Assembly (NCBI RefSeq): GCF_025736935.1
Contig: NZ_CP107048.1
Location: 2,245,501 to 2,309,500, forward strand
Length of the DNA: 64,000 bases
Source: Qipengyuania sp. SS22
Lineage (GTDB): Bacteria; Pseudomonadota; Alphaproteobacteria; Sphingomonadales; Sphingomonadaceae
Reading direction: 5' to 3'
Below, in pieces: positions 18,021 to 26,747 of the stretch. The notes beneath the pieces are model-generated. The model was not told where the DNA came from. It saw only the letters and a list, made by a program, of their open reading frames with translations, and did not search any database. The position numbers and the translations under genes are program-made. The number at the start of each line of letters is the position of its first letter. Position 1 is the first letter of the stretch.

Positions 18021-18172
18021 CTGGGCGGCGGCTTGGAGCGTCCTCATTCCGGGTTTGACGCTGCAGGTGTCCGGAAGCATAGCCAGTCCTCGGATCATGC
18101 CATTGTCAGCGCGTGCTAACTCTTTCGCAGTGCGGCGGGGACTGGCAGGACGGTCGATGAAAGAGAGGCTGC

Positions 18173-18970
18173 ATGACCCTGCTGACTACCGACACGTCGA
18201 ATCACGTCACCACGCTGACCCTAAACCGTCCCGACACGATGAACCCGCTTGGCGCAAAGGGTGACGGCGATGCCTTCGCCGCGGCCTGCGATGCGATCAA
18301 TGGCGATATGGACGTGCGCTGCGTTATCCTGACGGGCGCCGGGCGCGCGTTCAGTGCGGGCGGCGACATCAAGGCGATGAAGGAGCGGAGCGGGACCTTC
18401 GGCGGGACTGCACCCGAAATATCGGATGGGTATCGCAACAACATCCACAAGGTTCTCCGCGCGCTGTACGGCCTGCGCGTGCCGCTGATCGCAGCGGTCA
18501 ATGGCCCCGCGATCGGGCTGGGCTGCGATCTGGCCTGCCTCGCCGATATGCGTATCGCGAGCGACCGCGCAAAATTCGGCGTCACCTTCCTCAAGCTCGG
18601 TATCATCCCCGGCGATGGCGGGACCTGGATCTTGCCGCGTATTATCGGCGAGGCGCGCGCGTCCGAATTGTTCTACACCGGTGATGTAATAAACGCGGCG
18701 ACCGCGCGCGACTGGGGTCTCGTCAGCCGGGTGGTCGAGGGCGAGGCGCTGATGGACGAAGCGCGCGCGCTCGCTGCCAGGGTCGCAGCCATGCCCCCGC
18801 ACGCGCTGCGGCATGCCAAGAACCTGATGCGTCAGGGGCGCTCGGTGACCTATGACACCGCGCTCGAAATGGCCGCAAACACGCAGGCGCTGATGCACCT
18901 CACCGATGACCACATGGAAGGGGTGGATGCGCTGATCGAAAAGCGCGCCGCCGACTTCACAGGCAACTGA
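18173..18970 (+). CDS. Enoyl-CoA hydratase/isomerase (crotonase) family protein
   Basis: 265 residues. Crotonase fold: LTLNRPDTMNPLG at the N-terminus, the oxyanion-hole segment GRAFSAGGDIKAM (58-70), NGPAIGLGCDLACLADMRIAS (second oxyanion Gly) and KLGIIPGDGGTW. Members hydrate enoyl-CoAs or isomerise, hydrolyse or decarboxylate CoA esters. The exact reaction is unclear: the Glu usually found just before the GIIPGDGG loop is replaced by Lys (FLKLGI), so plain hydratase activity is not assured. It has its own upstream gap (152 nt) and no linked beta-oxidation gene. Cytosolic. The family call is firm; the substrate is not known. Confidence 0.85.
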   Translation: MTLLTTDTSNHVTTLTLNRPDTMNPLGAKGDGDAFAAACDAINGDMDVRCVILTGAGRAFSAGGDIKAMKERSGTFGGTAPEISDGYRNNIHKVLRALYGLRVPLIAAVNGPAIGLGCDLACLADMRIASDRAKFGVTFLKLGIIPGDGGTWILPRIIGEARASELFYTGDVINAATARDWGLVSRVVEGEALMDEARALAARVAAMPPHALRHAKNLMRQGRSVTYDTALEMAANTQALMHLTDDHMEGVDALIEKRAADFTGN

Positions 18971-19043
18971 GCCGGGGCAGCGCCCGTCGGCTGCTTGCCA
19001 GTAGCGCCAAAATCGGAGAGACTTTGCCCTCGAGGGGGAAAGC

Positions 19044-19811
19044 ATGCCCGTAGGAGTGCTCGAAGTCATCGTCTGGACCTGCGTCGGCCTGTTCGTCGGT
19101 GTCGTCCTGCTCGGATTTGCCGCGCTGGTGGGCTGGTGGCACCCACGCGACGAGGAAACGGGCAAATGGCTGAAACGGTCGGTGGTCTTCCCGCTGGTCG
19201 GCGGTGTGGTCGGTTTTGCGACCCTCGAGTTCGGCAGCGGGCGCGATACGCCGCCTCCACCCGAACCGAACCCGACCGTTTTGCCGACATCATCGCCCTC
19301 GCCGTTCATGCCGACCGGCACGCCCACGCCCAGTCCTTCGCCGACGGCAACAGATGCGCCCGCCGATCCCGCTCCGCTGGCTGAGGCGTGCACCGTGTCG
19401 GTCCCCCAGTCACTGACCACGTGGGCGCAAGAGCAGCTTGGCGAACCCCCGGCCTTCGGCTGTGCGGAGGATCAGACATATCCGACTTGTCTCGACCCGC
19501 TGCGCCAGCGTTCGCGCCCGGAAATATCGTCAGCCGCGGCGCGCGAATGCGGCGATGCGCTGGCTGAGTTCCGCCGCGCCTATATCGCGCCCGTCTATGG
19601 CGCCAAGGCAACCTACCAGGTCAATCTCGACAATGCCGAGGCGGCATTGCGACTGCGGATGTCGGAGGAAGCGGTGACACGCTATGATTACGTCACTGCC
19701 GAAATCAGCCGGATGAACGGGCGCGAATGGGATGGGTTCGTCGCCATCGACCGGCAATCGCGGCAGGACATGCGCGCCTGCCAGGACGAGCGGCGCTGCC
19801 TCGACGACTAG
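19044..19811 (+). CDS. Membrane-anchored protein with proline-rich linker and Cys-containing C-terminal domain
   Basis: 255 residues; I do not recognise a family. A GAGGGGGA Shine-Dalgarno-like run precedes the ATG. Two hydrophobic segments (about 5-32, VIVWTCVGLFVGVVLLGF; about 46-62, VFPLVGGVVGFATLEFG) flank a charged loop. Residues ~68-110 are a low-complexity Pro/Thr/Ser linker. The C-terminal part (~113-255) is polar with at least six Cys (EACTV, FGCAE, PTCLD, ARECG, MRACQ, RRCLD), suggesting disulfides and a periplasmic location; its pattern (CLDPLRQRS, ECGDALAEFR) recalls lysozyme-inhibitor-like or secreted small domains, but that is speculation. Convergent with the NnrU-family gene, 7 nt apart. 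Confidence 0.7.
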   Translation: MPVGVLEVIVWTCVGLFVGVVLLGFAALVGWWHPRDEETGKWLKRSVVFPLVGGVVGFATLEFGSGRDTPPPPEPNPTVLPTSSPSPFMPTGTPTPSPSPTATDAPADPAPLAEACTVSVPQSLTTWAQEQLGEPPAFGCAEDQTYPTCLDPLRQRSRPEISSAAARECGDALAEFRRAYIAPVYGAKATYQVNLDNAEAALRLRMSEEAVTRYDYVTAEISRMNGREWDGFVAIDRQSRQDMRACQDERRCLDD

Positions 19812-19818
19812 GCGCCGG

Positions 19819-20502
19819 TTACAGCCAGCGCCACACGCCTGCCGGCATGCCATTGGCGTGGATATGGCCATAGGTCGCGGCGAGCCAGATGATGAGCCCG
19901 CCGATCCATGCAAATGCTCCCGCCTTCGCCAGCCCGCCAACGCGCGGCCAATAGCTGGTCCGCGCTTCCCATCCGGACCAGGCGTCGCCCATTTGGCCTT
20001 CCTTCTTGCGGTCCTGCAAATGCGCGCCAAGCAGCGCCAGCAGGCCGATTGCACCCGCGAGAATGATCTGGCGCGGCGTGGGGCTGAGCAGGATATGCGT
20101 CGCCGCCCAGAGCGCGATCGCCCACATCATCGGGTGACGCGTAACATGGAAGACACCGTGCGGGCCTTGCGCCGCATGCGCCGCCGCGCGCGGATCGGGC
20201 AGCGCGGGATTGCGCTGGAACGACCCCGCCAACAGCACCGAGGCTAGGAGCATGATCACCGTGGCGATCGCCCACAGGGTGTCACCCGATCCGTTCCACA
20301 AGGGCGCCCCGCCCGGTCCGACCGCGCGAAACGCCATCGCCGCCCAGACGAATGTCGCCAGCGCGACCAGCGAATAGAGCGCGCGAAAGCCGTTCTCGCC
20401 CAGCACGCCGACCAGCGGCGCGCGTAGCGGGTGAGACAATGCGAAATGCATACCGACGAAGGCGAGCGACGCAGCGAGCAGCGAAACCAAGGCCTGATCC
20501 AT
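19819..20502 (-). CDS. NnrU family integral membrane protein
   Basis: 227 residues with six or so hydrophobic segments (for example LVSLLAASLAFVGMHFALS, ALYSLVALATFVWAAMAF, AIATVIMLLASVLLAG). The motif HVTRHPMMWAIALWAATHIL is typical of NnrU and of related membrane methyltransferase-like proteins (isoprenylcysteine methyltransferase / MddA fold). NnrU was first linked to denitrification, but most members occur without it and the biochemical role is open. No nitrogen-oxide gene is in this window. The gene stands alone, and the FKBP-type gene lies 77 nt away on the same strand upstream of it in coordinate order but in transcription follows its own promoter. Confidence 0.8.
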   Translation of the reverse strand: MDQALVSLLAASLAFVGMHFALSHPLRAPLVGVLGENGFRALYSLVALATFVWAAMAFRAVGPGGAPLWNGSGDTLWAIATVIMLLASVLLAGSFQRNPALPDPRAAAHAAQGPHGVFHVTRHPMMWAIALWAATHILLSPTPRQIILAGAIGLLALLGAHLQDRKKEGQMGDAWSGWEARTSYWPRVGGLAKAGAFAWIGGLIIWLAATYGHIHANGMPAGVWRWL

Positions 20503-20579
20503 GACCGACTCCCATGTTTACAGCGTCAACATAGATAGCAGGATCGGCTCACGAAGCAAGCGGCTATCGTGGCGGCCGA

Positions 20580-21083
20580 TTATGCGGCGGGTTCGATCCC
20601 GAGCAACTGGACAGTGAACAGCAGCGTTGCACCGCCGGGGATCGGCCCCTTGCCCTTCGGTCCATAGGCAAGATCCGCGGGCGCGGCGATTTCGATCGTA
20701 TCGCCCACGCCCATTTCGGGGATCGCCATCTGCCACGCCTTAATCAACCGTCCGAGCGGGAAGGTCGCCGGCTCCCCGCGGTCGAAGCTGCTGTCGAAGG
20801 TCTCGCCATTGAGGAATGTGCCCGCATAGTGCACGGTCACCGTATCCTCGACGCGCGCCTTCTCGCTGCTGCCCGCATAATCGACATGGCGCCACTTGAG
20901 CCCGCCCGGCATCGCGTGCCAGCCGTCCTCATGCGACAGGCCCGTGAGATACGCCTGTTGCGCGTTCATCCAGGCGATGTCCTGCGACCGGTCGGGCGGC
21001 GTATCCTGCGCGGATAGCGCATGGAAGCCGACCGCTGTCGCGGCCGCGCCCAACGCGAGCAGGGTGGTGCGCATTTCCTTCAC
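20580..21083 (-). CDS. FKBP-type peptidyl-prolyl cis-trans isomerase, exported
   Basis: 167 residues from a GTG at 21083, or 164 from the ATG at 21074. An N-terminal signal peptide (RTTLLALGAAATAVGFHALS) sends it to the periplasm. One FKBP domain occupies about 75-165: VTVHYAGTFLNGETFDSSF, ATFPLGRLIKAWQMAIPEM and PADLAYGPKG; the active-site Trp and Tyr are present. It accelerates proline isomerisation in folding exported proteins. The gene follows the amidohydrolase pair by 4 nt on the same strand, so it is likely the last gene of a three-gene transcript of exported proteins. Confidence 0.9.
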   Translation of the reverse strand: MKEMRTTLLALGAAATAVGFHALSAQDTPPDRSQDIAWMNAQQAYLTGLSHEDGWHAMPGGLKWRHVDYAGSSEKARVEDTVTVHYAGTFLNGETFDSSFDRGEPATFPLGRLIKAWQMAIPEMGVGDTIEIAAPADLAYGPKGKGPIPGGATLLFTVQLLGIEPAA

Positions 21084-21087
21084 TGGC

Positions 21088-22380
21088 CTACCAGTCGTAG
21101 CCCTTGGGCAAATCGCTCTCGTCGAGATCGCGATAACGCTCCTTGAGGCGGCTCTGGTGGTTGTCGAGCGGCTGATCGATACCGTCGATATAAACCTTTA
21201 CCGGCATCGAACCCACTTCGAGCGGGTCGCCGTCCCAGATCACCAGGTCGCCCACGGCCCCAGGTGCAAGCACGCCAGCCTTGTCGCCCATGCCGCTGAT
21301 CGCGGCGGGCACCGAGGTGATGGCCGCGAAGGCCTGGCCCCAGGTCAAACCGTCAGCACCGGGCATGCGGGTGAGCGCTACGAGATTACCCGCATATTGG
21401 TTGAGGTTGCGCGGGTTCTGCATCGCCGCGGCGTTAAGCGCGACCCTGACCCCGGCTTTCACCATCCGGCCGATATTGCTCTGCGTCGCCGCCAGTTCTT
21501 CGAAATTGGCAGGCAAATCGTCGAGCCCGTCGGCGATCACCGGCACGCCGGCGGCGGCGATTTCGCTGGCGACCAGCCAGCCTTCGCTCGCACCGACAAG
21601 CACGAGGTCGAGGCGCGGGAATTCACTTTTGAGCGCCAGCGTGCTGCGAATGTCGGAGGCGCGTTCCACATAGACGTAAAGCGGCTGCTCCCCGCGTGCG
21701 ACGGGTGCCAATGCAGCTGCGTCGAATCGGGTCAGCAGGACATCGTCGCTGCGGATGTCGGCGCTGGTGGCGGCGCGGTTGGCGCTTGCCTCACGCAGCG
21801 CGGCGCGCAGCAGCGTATGCGTGGCCACGCGGCTGCCGCCCGCGATCCGTCCGCCATACTCGCCGAGCGCGACGACCTGGAATGCCCGCGCCTGCGTAAC
21901 CGCGTCGGGATCGGCCCCCAGATCGATCACTGCGCCCTGCCCGCCGAAGATCGAGCTGGACGGCAGTGTGACCGTGGCCGCGCGGGTGATCCCCGATGCG
22001 CGATGCACAAGGATGTGCTGCGAGGAAGGATTGATCACCGGTGCAACGTCGAGCGCGGCGCTGAACGGCGCGCCTCCGGCGCGCGTGTCGTTCGATTCGC
22101 TGACCGCACCGACGTCCCACAGGCCGAGGCTGGTGACGGTCGCGAAAATACCCGGGGTGACCCAGGCGCCGTTTGCATCGATCGCGGGAAGGTTGCTGGC
22201 GGGCGTACCGCTGCCGATCGCGGAGACCTTGCCGTTCTCGACCACGACATAGCCGCTCTCGATCGGTTCGCTGCCATCGCCCGAGGCGACGGTGGCATTG
22301 GTCACGACGAAGCTCTGCGCGGTGGCAGGTGCGGCGAAGGCGATGGCGGCGGAGGCGAGAAGCGTTGCGAGAGCCTTCAT
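21088..22380 (-). CDS. Amidohydrolase-like protein, apparently lacking the metal-binding HxH
   Basis: 430 residues with a signal peptide (LLASAAIAFAAPATA). The composite beta sandwich is visible at both ends: VTNATVASGDG, GYVVVENGKVSAIGSG, and at the end VLAPGAVGDLVIWDGDPLEV. In active amidohydrolases PG(I/L)ID is followed by HxH, but here it reads VTPGIFATVTSLG, with no His. Later metal ligands are not apparent either. It overlaps by 4 nt (ATGA) the upstream gene encoding a paralogue that keeps HSH. It is probably a non-catalytic or strongly altered partner of that protein; whether they form a complex is inference. Confidence 0.85.
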   Translation of the reverse strand: MKALATLLASAAIAFAAPATAQSFVVTNATVASGDGSEPIESGYVVVENGKVSAIGSGTPASNLPAIDANGAWVTPGIFATVTSLGLWDVGAVSESNDTRAGGAPFSAALDVAPVINPSSQHILVHRASGITRAATVTLPSSSIFGGQGAVIDLGADPDAVTQARAFQVVALGEYGGRIAGGSRVATHTLLRAALREASANRAATSADIRSDDVLLTRFDAAALAPVARGEQPLYVYVERASDIRSTLALKSEFPRLDLVLVGASEGWLVASEIAAAGVPVIADGLDDLPANFEELAATQSNIGRMVKAGVRVALNAAAMQNPRNLNQYAGNLVALTRMPGADGLTWGQAFAAITSVPAAISGMGDKAGVLAPGAVGDLVIWDGDPLEVGSMPVKVYIDGIDQPLDNHQSRLKERYRDLDESDLPKGYDW

Positions 22381-23759
22381 TTCACGTCTCCTTCACCGGG
22401 CTGGCCGAGCTCGAAATCGCTCACCGGGCGCCGCTTGCGGTCCATCGCATCAAACATCAGCGCGCCATCGACCCAGACCTTCTCAGGCCGCGAATAAACC
22501 GATAGCGGATCGCCGTTCCACAGGACGACGTCAGCCATCTTTCCTGTCTCGAGGCTGCCGGTCATATCGGCGATGCCCATTGCCTTGGCGGCGTTGTGGG
22601 TGAACCAGCCGACCACTTCGGCATCGGGAATGTCGATTCCCAGCCGAAGCCCGGCGGCCTGCGCCTTGGCCGCTTCCTGATTGAGCCGTTGGATGCCATT
22701 CTCATCGTCGGAATGGATCACCACGCAGGCACCCGCCTGGCGCAGCAGCGCCGCATTTTCGAGGATACCGTCATAGGCTTCCATCTTGAAGCCGTACCAG
22801 TCCGCCCAGATCGCGCTGCAGACGTCGTTTTCCTTGAGCAGGTCGCCGATCTTGTAGGCTTCGACCGCATGGTGGAAGGCGGTGACCTTGTAGCCCATCT
22901 CCTTGGCCATATCCATGACCAGCGCCATTTCGTCGGCGCGGTAGCAATGGTTGTGGACGAGGATCTCGCCGTCGAGCACGCCGTTGAGCGTTTCCTTGCC
23001 CAGATCGCGCTTCTTGCCGTCATAGGCCTGCGCATCGAGCCACATCTGGCGGTTGACCGCGAAATTGCCCATCCGGGTCGAGGGCGCGCGGCCCTTGCCG
23101 CCGTAGACGCGCTTGGGGTTCTCGCCGCAGGCCATTTTCATGCCGTAGGGCGCGCCGGGGAACTTCATCCCCTGCACGGTCCGCGCGGAAACGTTCTTTA
23201 GCGTTACCGAGCGGCCGCCGGTGAGATTGGCCGAACCCGGCAGAATCTGCAGGCTGGTGACACCGCCATTGGCCAGCGCGCGGGTGAAGCCGGGGTCCTG
23301 CGGCCAGACCGAATGCTCGGCCCAGACCTCGGGCGTCATCGGACTGGTTGCCTCGTTCCCGTCCGAATGCGCCTGGACGCTCGGGGTGGGGTAGTCGCCG
23401 AGGTGAGAATGGATGTCGATCACCCCGGGGGTGACGAATTTGCCGCTGCCATCGATCCGGTCATAGCCGTCGGTGGCCAGCGAAGCATCGCCCACCGCGA
23501 CGACCTTGCCGTCGCGGAACAGGACGGTGCCGTTGTCGATCCGACCGCCGCGGCCGTCGAACACGGTAGCGCCGACCAGCGCCGTCGGACGGCCGGGATA
23601 GGGGCTGTAGGTCGAGGGGAAGGGGGCATTGCCGTCCTTGCCAACCGGCGCGGTCCAATCCTTGGTAGAGGCCGAGGCGACATCGCTGCTGCCGCCGGTG
23701 GTGGAACATCCGGCAACCGCGAAAGCGGCCGCGCAGGCGAGCAAGGTGTATTTTTTCAT
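22377..23759 (-). CDS. Exported amidohydrolase (imidazolonepropionase-like), lipoprotein signal
   Basis: 460 residues. The N-terminus is a lipoprotein signal (LLACAAAFAVAGC, Cys about 18), so the protein should be membrane-anchored in the periplasm. The amidohydrolase fold is complete: VTPGVIDIHSHLGDYP with the metal-binding HSH, later His ligands in LVHNHCYRADEM and VTAFHHAVEAYKIG, and Asp in VIHSDDENGIQRLN. It ends in GKMADVVLWNGDPLSVYSRP. Likely hydrolyses a cyclic amide or a dipeptide-like substrate; the family (prolidase/imidazolonepropionase-like) is broad. First gene of an operon with a degenerate paralogue and an FKBP; the next unit on that strand, a POT peptide transporter, is 108 nt upstream, which suggests peptide catabolism. 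Confidence 0.9.
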   Translation of the reverse strand: MKKYTLLACAAAFAVAGCSTTGGSSDVASASTKDWTAPVGKDGNAPFPSTYSPYPGRPTALVGATVFDGRGGRIDNGTVLFRDGKVVAVGDASLATDGYDRIDGSGKFVTPGVIDIHSHLGDYPTPSVQAHSDGNEATSPMTPEVWAEHSVWPQDPGFTRALANGGVTSLQILPGSANLTGGRSVTLKNVSARTVQGMKFPGAPYGMKMACGENPKRVYGGKGRAPSTRMGNFAVNRQMWLDAQAYDGKKRDLGKETLNGVLDGEILVHNHCYRADEMALVMDMAKEMGYKVTAFHHAVEAYKIGDLLKENDVCSAIWADWYGFKMEAYDGILENAALLRQAGACVVIHSDDENGIQRLNQEAAKAQAAGLRLGIDIPDAEVVGWFTHNAAKAMGIADMTGSLETGKMADVVLWNGDPLSVYSRPEKVWVDGALMFDAMDRKRRPVSDFELGQPGEGDVK

Positions 23760-23866
23760 GGAACCCCCAAATGCAGTCGGGCCGGAGCATCGCTGCCCCG
23801 GCCCGATCGGTCAAATGCATTTGTCGGTGCCAGCGTGCGTTTCGCCGATTGGTACCGGATAGCGGA

Positions 23867-25450
23867 TCAGCCCAATGGGCGTGTTTCCGGATGAATCCCG
23901 GCACCCTGCGGCTCACCCGGGCCCTCGCTCTGCCCGAGCAGGTCGTCGCCGACATCGTCGTCCTGAAGCGTATCGAGATGCATGAGTTTCTTGATCAACG
24001 GGCTGATGACCATGACGCCGACACCGATCGCGATCGCATACCAGCCGACGGTCGAATAGACATCGAGCACGACCTGCCTGCCTGCTTCCTCGCCCACGCC
24101 TTCGGCACCGGTGGCCGAGGCGATCAGGCCGGCGGCAAAGTTGCCGGTGGCCGAAGCGAAGAACCAGGTGCCCATGATCAGCGACGCCATATGCGACGGC
24201 GCCAGACGGTTCATGGCCGACAGGCCGACCGGCGACAGGCACAGCTCGCCGGTGGTGTGCAGCAGGTAGATCAGGAAGATGAACAGCACAGGCACGGCTG
24301 CGTCCACACCGACCGACTGCGCGCCCCATACGAGCACGAGAAAGCCGAGGCCAACCTGTACGACACCCAGGCCGAACTTCAGCGGTGCACTGGGTTCGAG
24401 GCCCTTGCGACCAAGCGTTTGCCAGGTAACCGCGAACACCGGCGCAAGCAGGATGATGTAGATCGCGTTGATCGACTGGAAGGTCGAAGCGGGCACGCCC
24501 CCGCGATCGACATGGCGATCGGTAAACAGGTTGAGGCTCGAGCCCGCCTGTTCGAACAGCGCCCAGAAAACGATCGAGGTCAGAATGAGGAACATCGCCG
24601 CGAAAATGCGGTCTCGTTCTTCGCTGGGCAGCTTCACCACCGCAGTGAACAGGACATAGAGCACCAGCGAGCCACCGAAGAGGCCGAGCACATAGCCGAC
24701 CATGTCCTGGTACTGGATCGCAAGCCAGCAAATGCCGACCAGCGCGATGCCCAGGCCGTACATCGACCATTCGGTCTTCTTGGCGAGTTGCTTGGGCGGT
24801 TCGCCGCGGCCGAGCAGCAGCGGCTTGCCCCAGACGAACACGACCAGACCGGCCAGCATGCCGATCCCGGCGAGACCGAAGCCGTAGGCCCAACCATAGG
24901 TTTCACCGATATAACCGCACAGCAGCGAACCGATCGCGGCGCCGAGGTTAATGCCCATGTAGAAGATGGTGTAGGCGGCATCCCGCCGCGTATCGGTGCG
25001 CGGATAGAGCTGGCCGACGATCACCGAGATATTCGCCTTGAGGAAGCCCGAACCGACGATGATCAACGCCAGTGCCAGCCAGAAGACGTAGACGATCGGA
25101 TTGTTCTCCGTCCCTGCGGCGGGATCGCCCTCGAAGGCCATGAAGAAGTGGCCGAGGGTTAGCAGGACCGCGCCGAACAGCACCGCCTTCCTCTGCCCGA
25201 GATACTTGTCGGCCAGATAGCCACCAACGACCGGGGTAATGTACACCAGTGCGGTATAGGCACCGTAGATGATGCCCGCATCGCTATCCGAAAACAGCCA
25301 GTGCTTGGTCAGGTAGAAGATCAGCAGGGCGCGCATCCCGTAATAGGAAAAACGCTCCCACATTTCGGCGAAGAACAGGATGAACAGTCCCTTGGGGTGG
25401 CCCAGGAATGTCCCTGCCGAATCCCCGTCAACCGGTTGTGTTGTGGCCAT
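23867..25450 (-). CDS. POT family proton-dependent oligopeptide transporter
   Basis: 527 residues from the ATG at 25450 (MATTQPVDGD; the frame runs 96 nt further up but without family similarity). About 14 membrane segments. The POT signature FFAEMWERFSYYGMRALLIFYL (ExxERFxYY) is at about 25-45, in pieces FAEMWERFSYYG and ALLIFYLT, and GGYLADKYLGQRKAV follows. Imports di- and tripeptides with protons at the inner membrane. Loops contain FYMGINLGAAIGS and LCLSPVGLSAMNRLAP, both family-typical. The exported amidohydrolase operon lies directly downstream, so peptide uptake and peptide-like hydrolysis may work together. Divergent from a GntR-family regulator that could control it. Confidence 0.93.
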   Translation of the reverse strand: MATTQPVDGDSAGTFLGHPKGLFILFFAEMWERFSYYGMRALLIFYLTKHWLFSDSDAGIIYGAYTALVYITPVVGGYLADKYLGQRKAVLFGAVLLTLGHFFMAFEGDPAAGTENNPIVYVFWLALALIIVGSGFLKANISVIVGQLYPRTDTRRDAAYTIFYMGINLGAAIGSLLCGYIGETYGWAYGFGLAGIGMLAGLVVFVWGKPLLLGRGEPPKQLAKKTEWSMYGLGIALVGICWLAIQYQDMVGYVLGLFGGSLVLYVLFTAVVKLPSEERDRIFAAMFLILTSIVFWALFEQAGSSLNLFTDRHVDRGGVPASTFQSINAIYIILLAPVFAVTWQTLGRKGLEPSAPLKFGLGVVQVGLGFLVLVWGAQSVGVDAAVPVLFIFLIYLLHTTGELCLSPVGLSAMNRLAPSHMASLIMGTWFFASATGNFAAGLIASATGAEGVGEEAGRQVVLDVYSTVGWYAIAIGVGVMVISPLIKKLMHLDTLQDDDVGDDLLGQSEGPGEPQGAGIHPETRPLG

Positions 25451-25651
25451 GCGTGGCAAACCTCTTGTAGCGTTCAGGAAGCCGCACACAGGCTTCCTCC
25501 CCGAAGAAGCGGGCACCCTAACGGCTTGCGCGCTCATGTGAAGCATTAGTTACACTCGTGACCGGCTGGTGCGCGAATGGCGGTTTGCCCGGGAACCTTG
25601 CGCGCTCCGGTGTATTATGGCACTGATGCAGTCAGCTTCGGGGAACATGTG

Positions 25652-25993
25652 ATGCGCAACCAGTCCAAGCCGGTCTATCTCAAGCTGCGCGACATGATCG
25701 CAGCCGCGATTATCGACGGACGCTATGCCGAAGGCGATATGCTGCCTTCGGTCCGCGCGCTGGCCGCCGAACAGGGCGCCAATCCGCTGACCGTCGCGAA
25801 GGCCTACCAGCAGTTCCAGAACGACGGCCTGGTCGAGGTCCAGCGCGGGGTCGGCATGTATGTCGTCGATGGCGCGGCCGAACGCCTGCGCCGGTCCGAA
25901 CGCGACGCTTTCCTGCGCGAGGAATGGCCCGAGATCAGGGCGCGGATGGACCGCCTCGGCGTCTCGGCCAGCGAACTGCTTGCCGAAGCCTGA
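25652..25993 (+). CDS. GntR-family transcriptional regulator (YtrA-like, short C-terminus)
   Basis: 113 residues from the ATG at 25652 (MRNQSKPVYLKLRDMIAAAI); the longer frame from 25577 lacks family features. The winged helix covers about 8-75: IIDGRYAEGDMLPSVRALA, NPLTVAKAYQQFQNDGLVEV and RGVGMYVV. The short helical tail (~80-113) lacks a ligand-binding domain, as in the YtrA subfamily, whose members usually control adjacent transporters. It is divergent from the POT transporter, with 201 nt between the two starts, so that gene is a candidate target. Effector unknown. Confidence 0.88.
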   Translation: MRNQSKPVYLKLRDMIAAAIIDGRYAEGDMLPSVRALAAEQGANPLTVAKAYQQFQNDGLVEVQRGVGMYVVDGAAERLRRSERDAFLREEWPEIRARMDRLGVSASELLAEA

Positions 25994-26140
25994 AGGCCGG
26001 GCTGAAATTTACAGCTGTGAACTTGCGGGGAACCGCGGCTTCTGCCACAACCAGCAGATTGGAATCGGGCAAGAAAGCATGATTTCGGTGGGGCGCGCGG
26101 TAATAACCCATTTGTGGCCGAATGGGCCAGGAGACGCCAA

Positions 26141-26422
26141 ATGATCCGATCCGAACTTCTTGCTGCCCTTGCCCAGGATAATCCCGAGCTGCGGGCCGAG
26201 GAGGTCGAACAGGTCGTGGACGTCTTCTTCGAAGAAATCGCCCAACGCCTGAGCGAAGGCGGACGCGTCGAACTGCGGGGTTTCGGCGCCTTTTCGACGC
26301 GCGAACGCGAAGCGCGCAAGGGCCGCAACCCGCGCACCGGCGAAACGGTCGATGTGCCCGCCAAGCGCGTACCGTATTTCAAGCCCGGCAAGGACATGCG
26401 TCGCCGTCTCAACGACGATTGA
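26141..26422 (+). CDS. ihfB: Integration host factor subunit beta
   Basis: 93 residues from the ATG at 26141, preceded by AGGAGA. Binds and bends DNA as a heterodimer with IHF-alpha; acts in replication, recombination, integration and transcription. The N-terminus [18 protein letters not shown] is typical of IhfB, and the DNA-binding signature [11 protein letters not shown] and [15 protein letters not shown] includes the intercalating Pro. IHF is often needed by tyrosine integrases such as that at 6236-7411, though no direct link is implied here. Monocistronic, 68 nt upstream of tRNA-Leu. Confidence 0.95.
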   Translation: MIRSELLAALAQDNPELRAEEVEQVVDVFFEEIAQRLSEGGRVELRGFGAFSTREREARKGRNPRTGETVDVPAKRVPYFKPGKDMRRRLNDD

Positions 26423-26490
26423 CGTTTCCCTATAGCTCAAGATCGATGATTGCCCGCCCGCCGGGCAGCGATTAGGGCTGCTTGCCGCAA

Positions 26491-26575
26491 GCGGGTGTGG
26501 CGGAATGGTAGACGCCGGGGACTTAAAATCCCCTGTCCTTTGGACGTGTGGGTTCGAGTCCCACCACCCGCACCA
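26491..26575 (+). tRNA. tRNA-Leu (anticodon UAA)
   Basis: 85 nt with a long variable arm, as in type II tRNAs. The acceptor stem is GCGGGTG / CACCCGC with discriminator A and an encoded CCA at 26573-26575. The anticodon stem GGGGA/TCCCC encloses CTTAAAA, anticodon TAA (UAA), reading UUA and perhaps UUG. The T arm is GTGGG TTCGAGT CCCAC. Intact; no integrase or repeat follows it. Confidence 0.97.
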
Positions 26576-26747
26576 GCACTGTTGCACCTCGTTCGATGAA
26601 GAAAACGCGCCCTACCGCGAATTATTCGCAAAGGGCTTATCTCCGCGTTAACCCCTAAGGTTATATTAGGAAGCTTCAAAGGATCGCTGGGCCAGGGAAC
26701 CATTGCAGACAAGCCGTAGCTGCGGGTATCTGGAGAATTTAGGGGCG

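Noticed and set aside
15960..18098. Long minus-strand open frame opposite dxs
   Set aside because: Shadow of dxs; purH-like situation with no recognisable motif.
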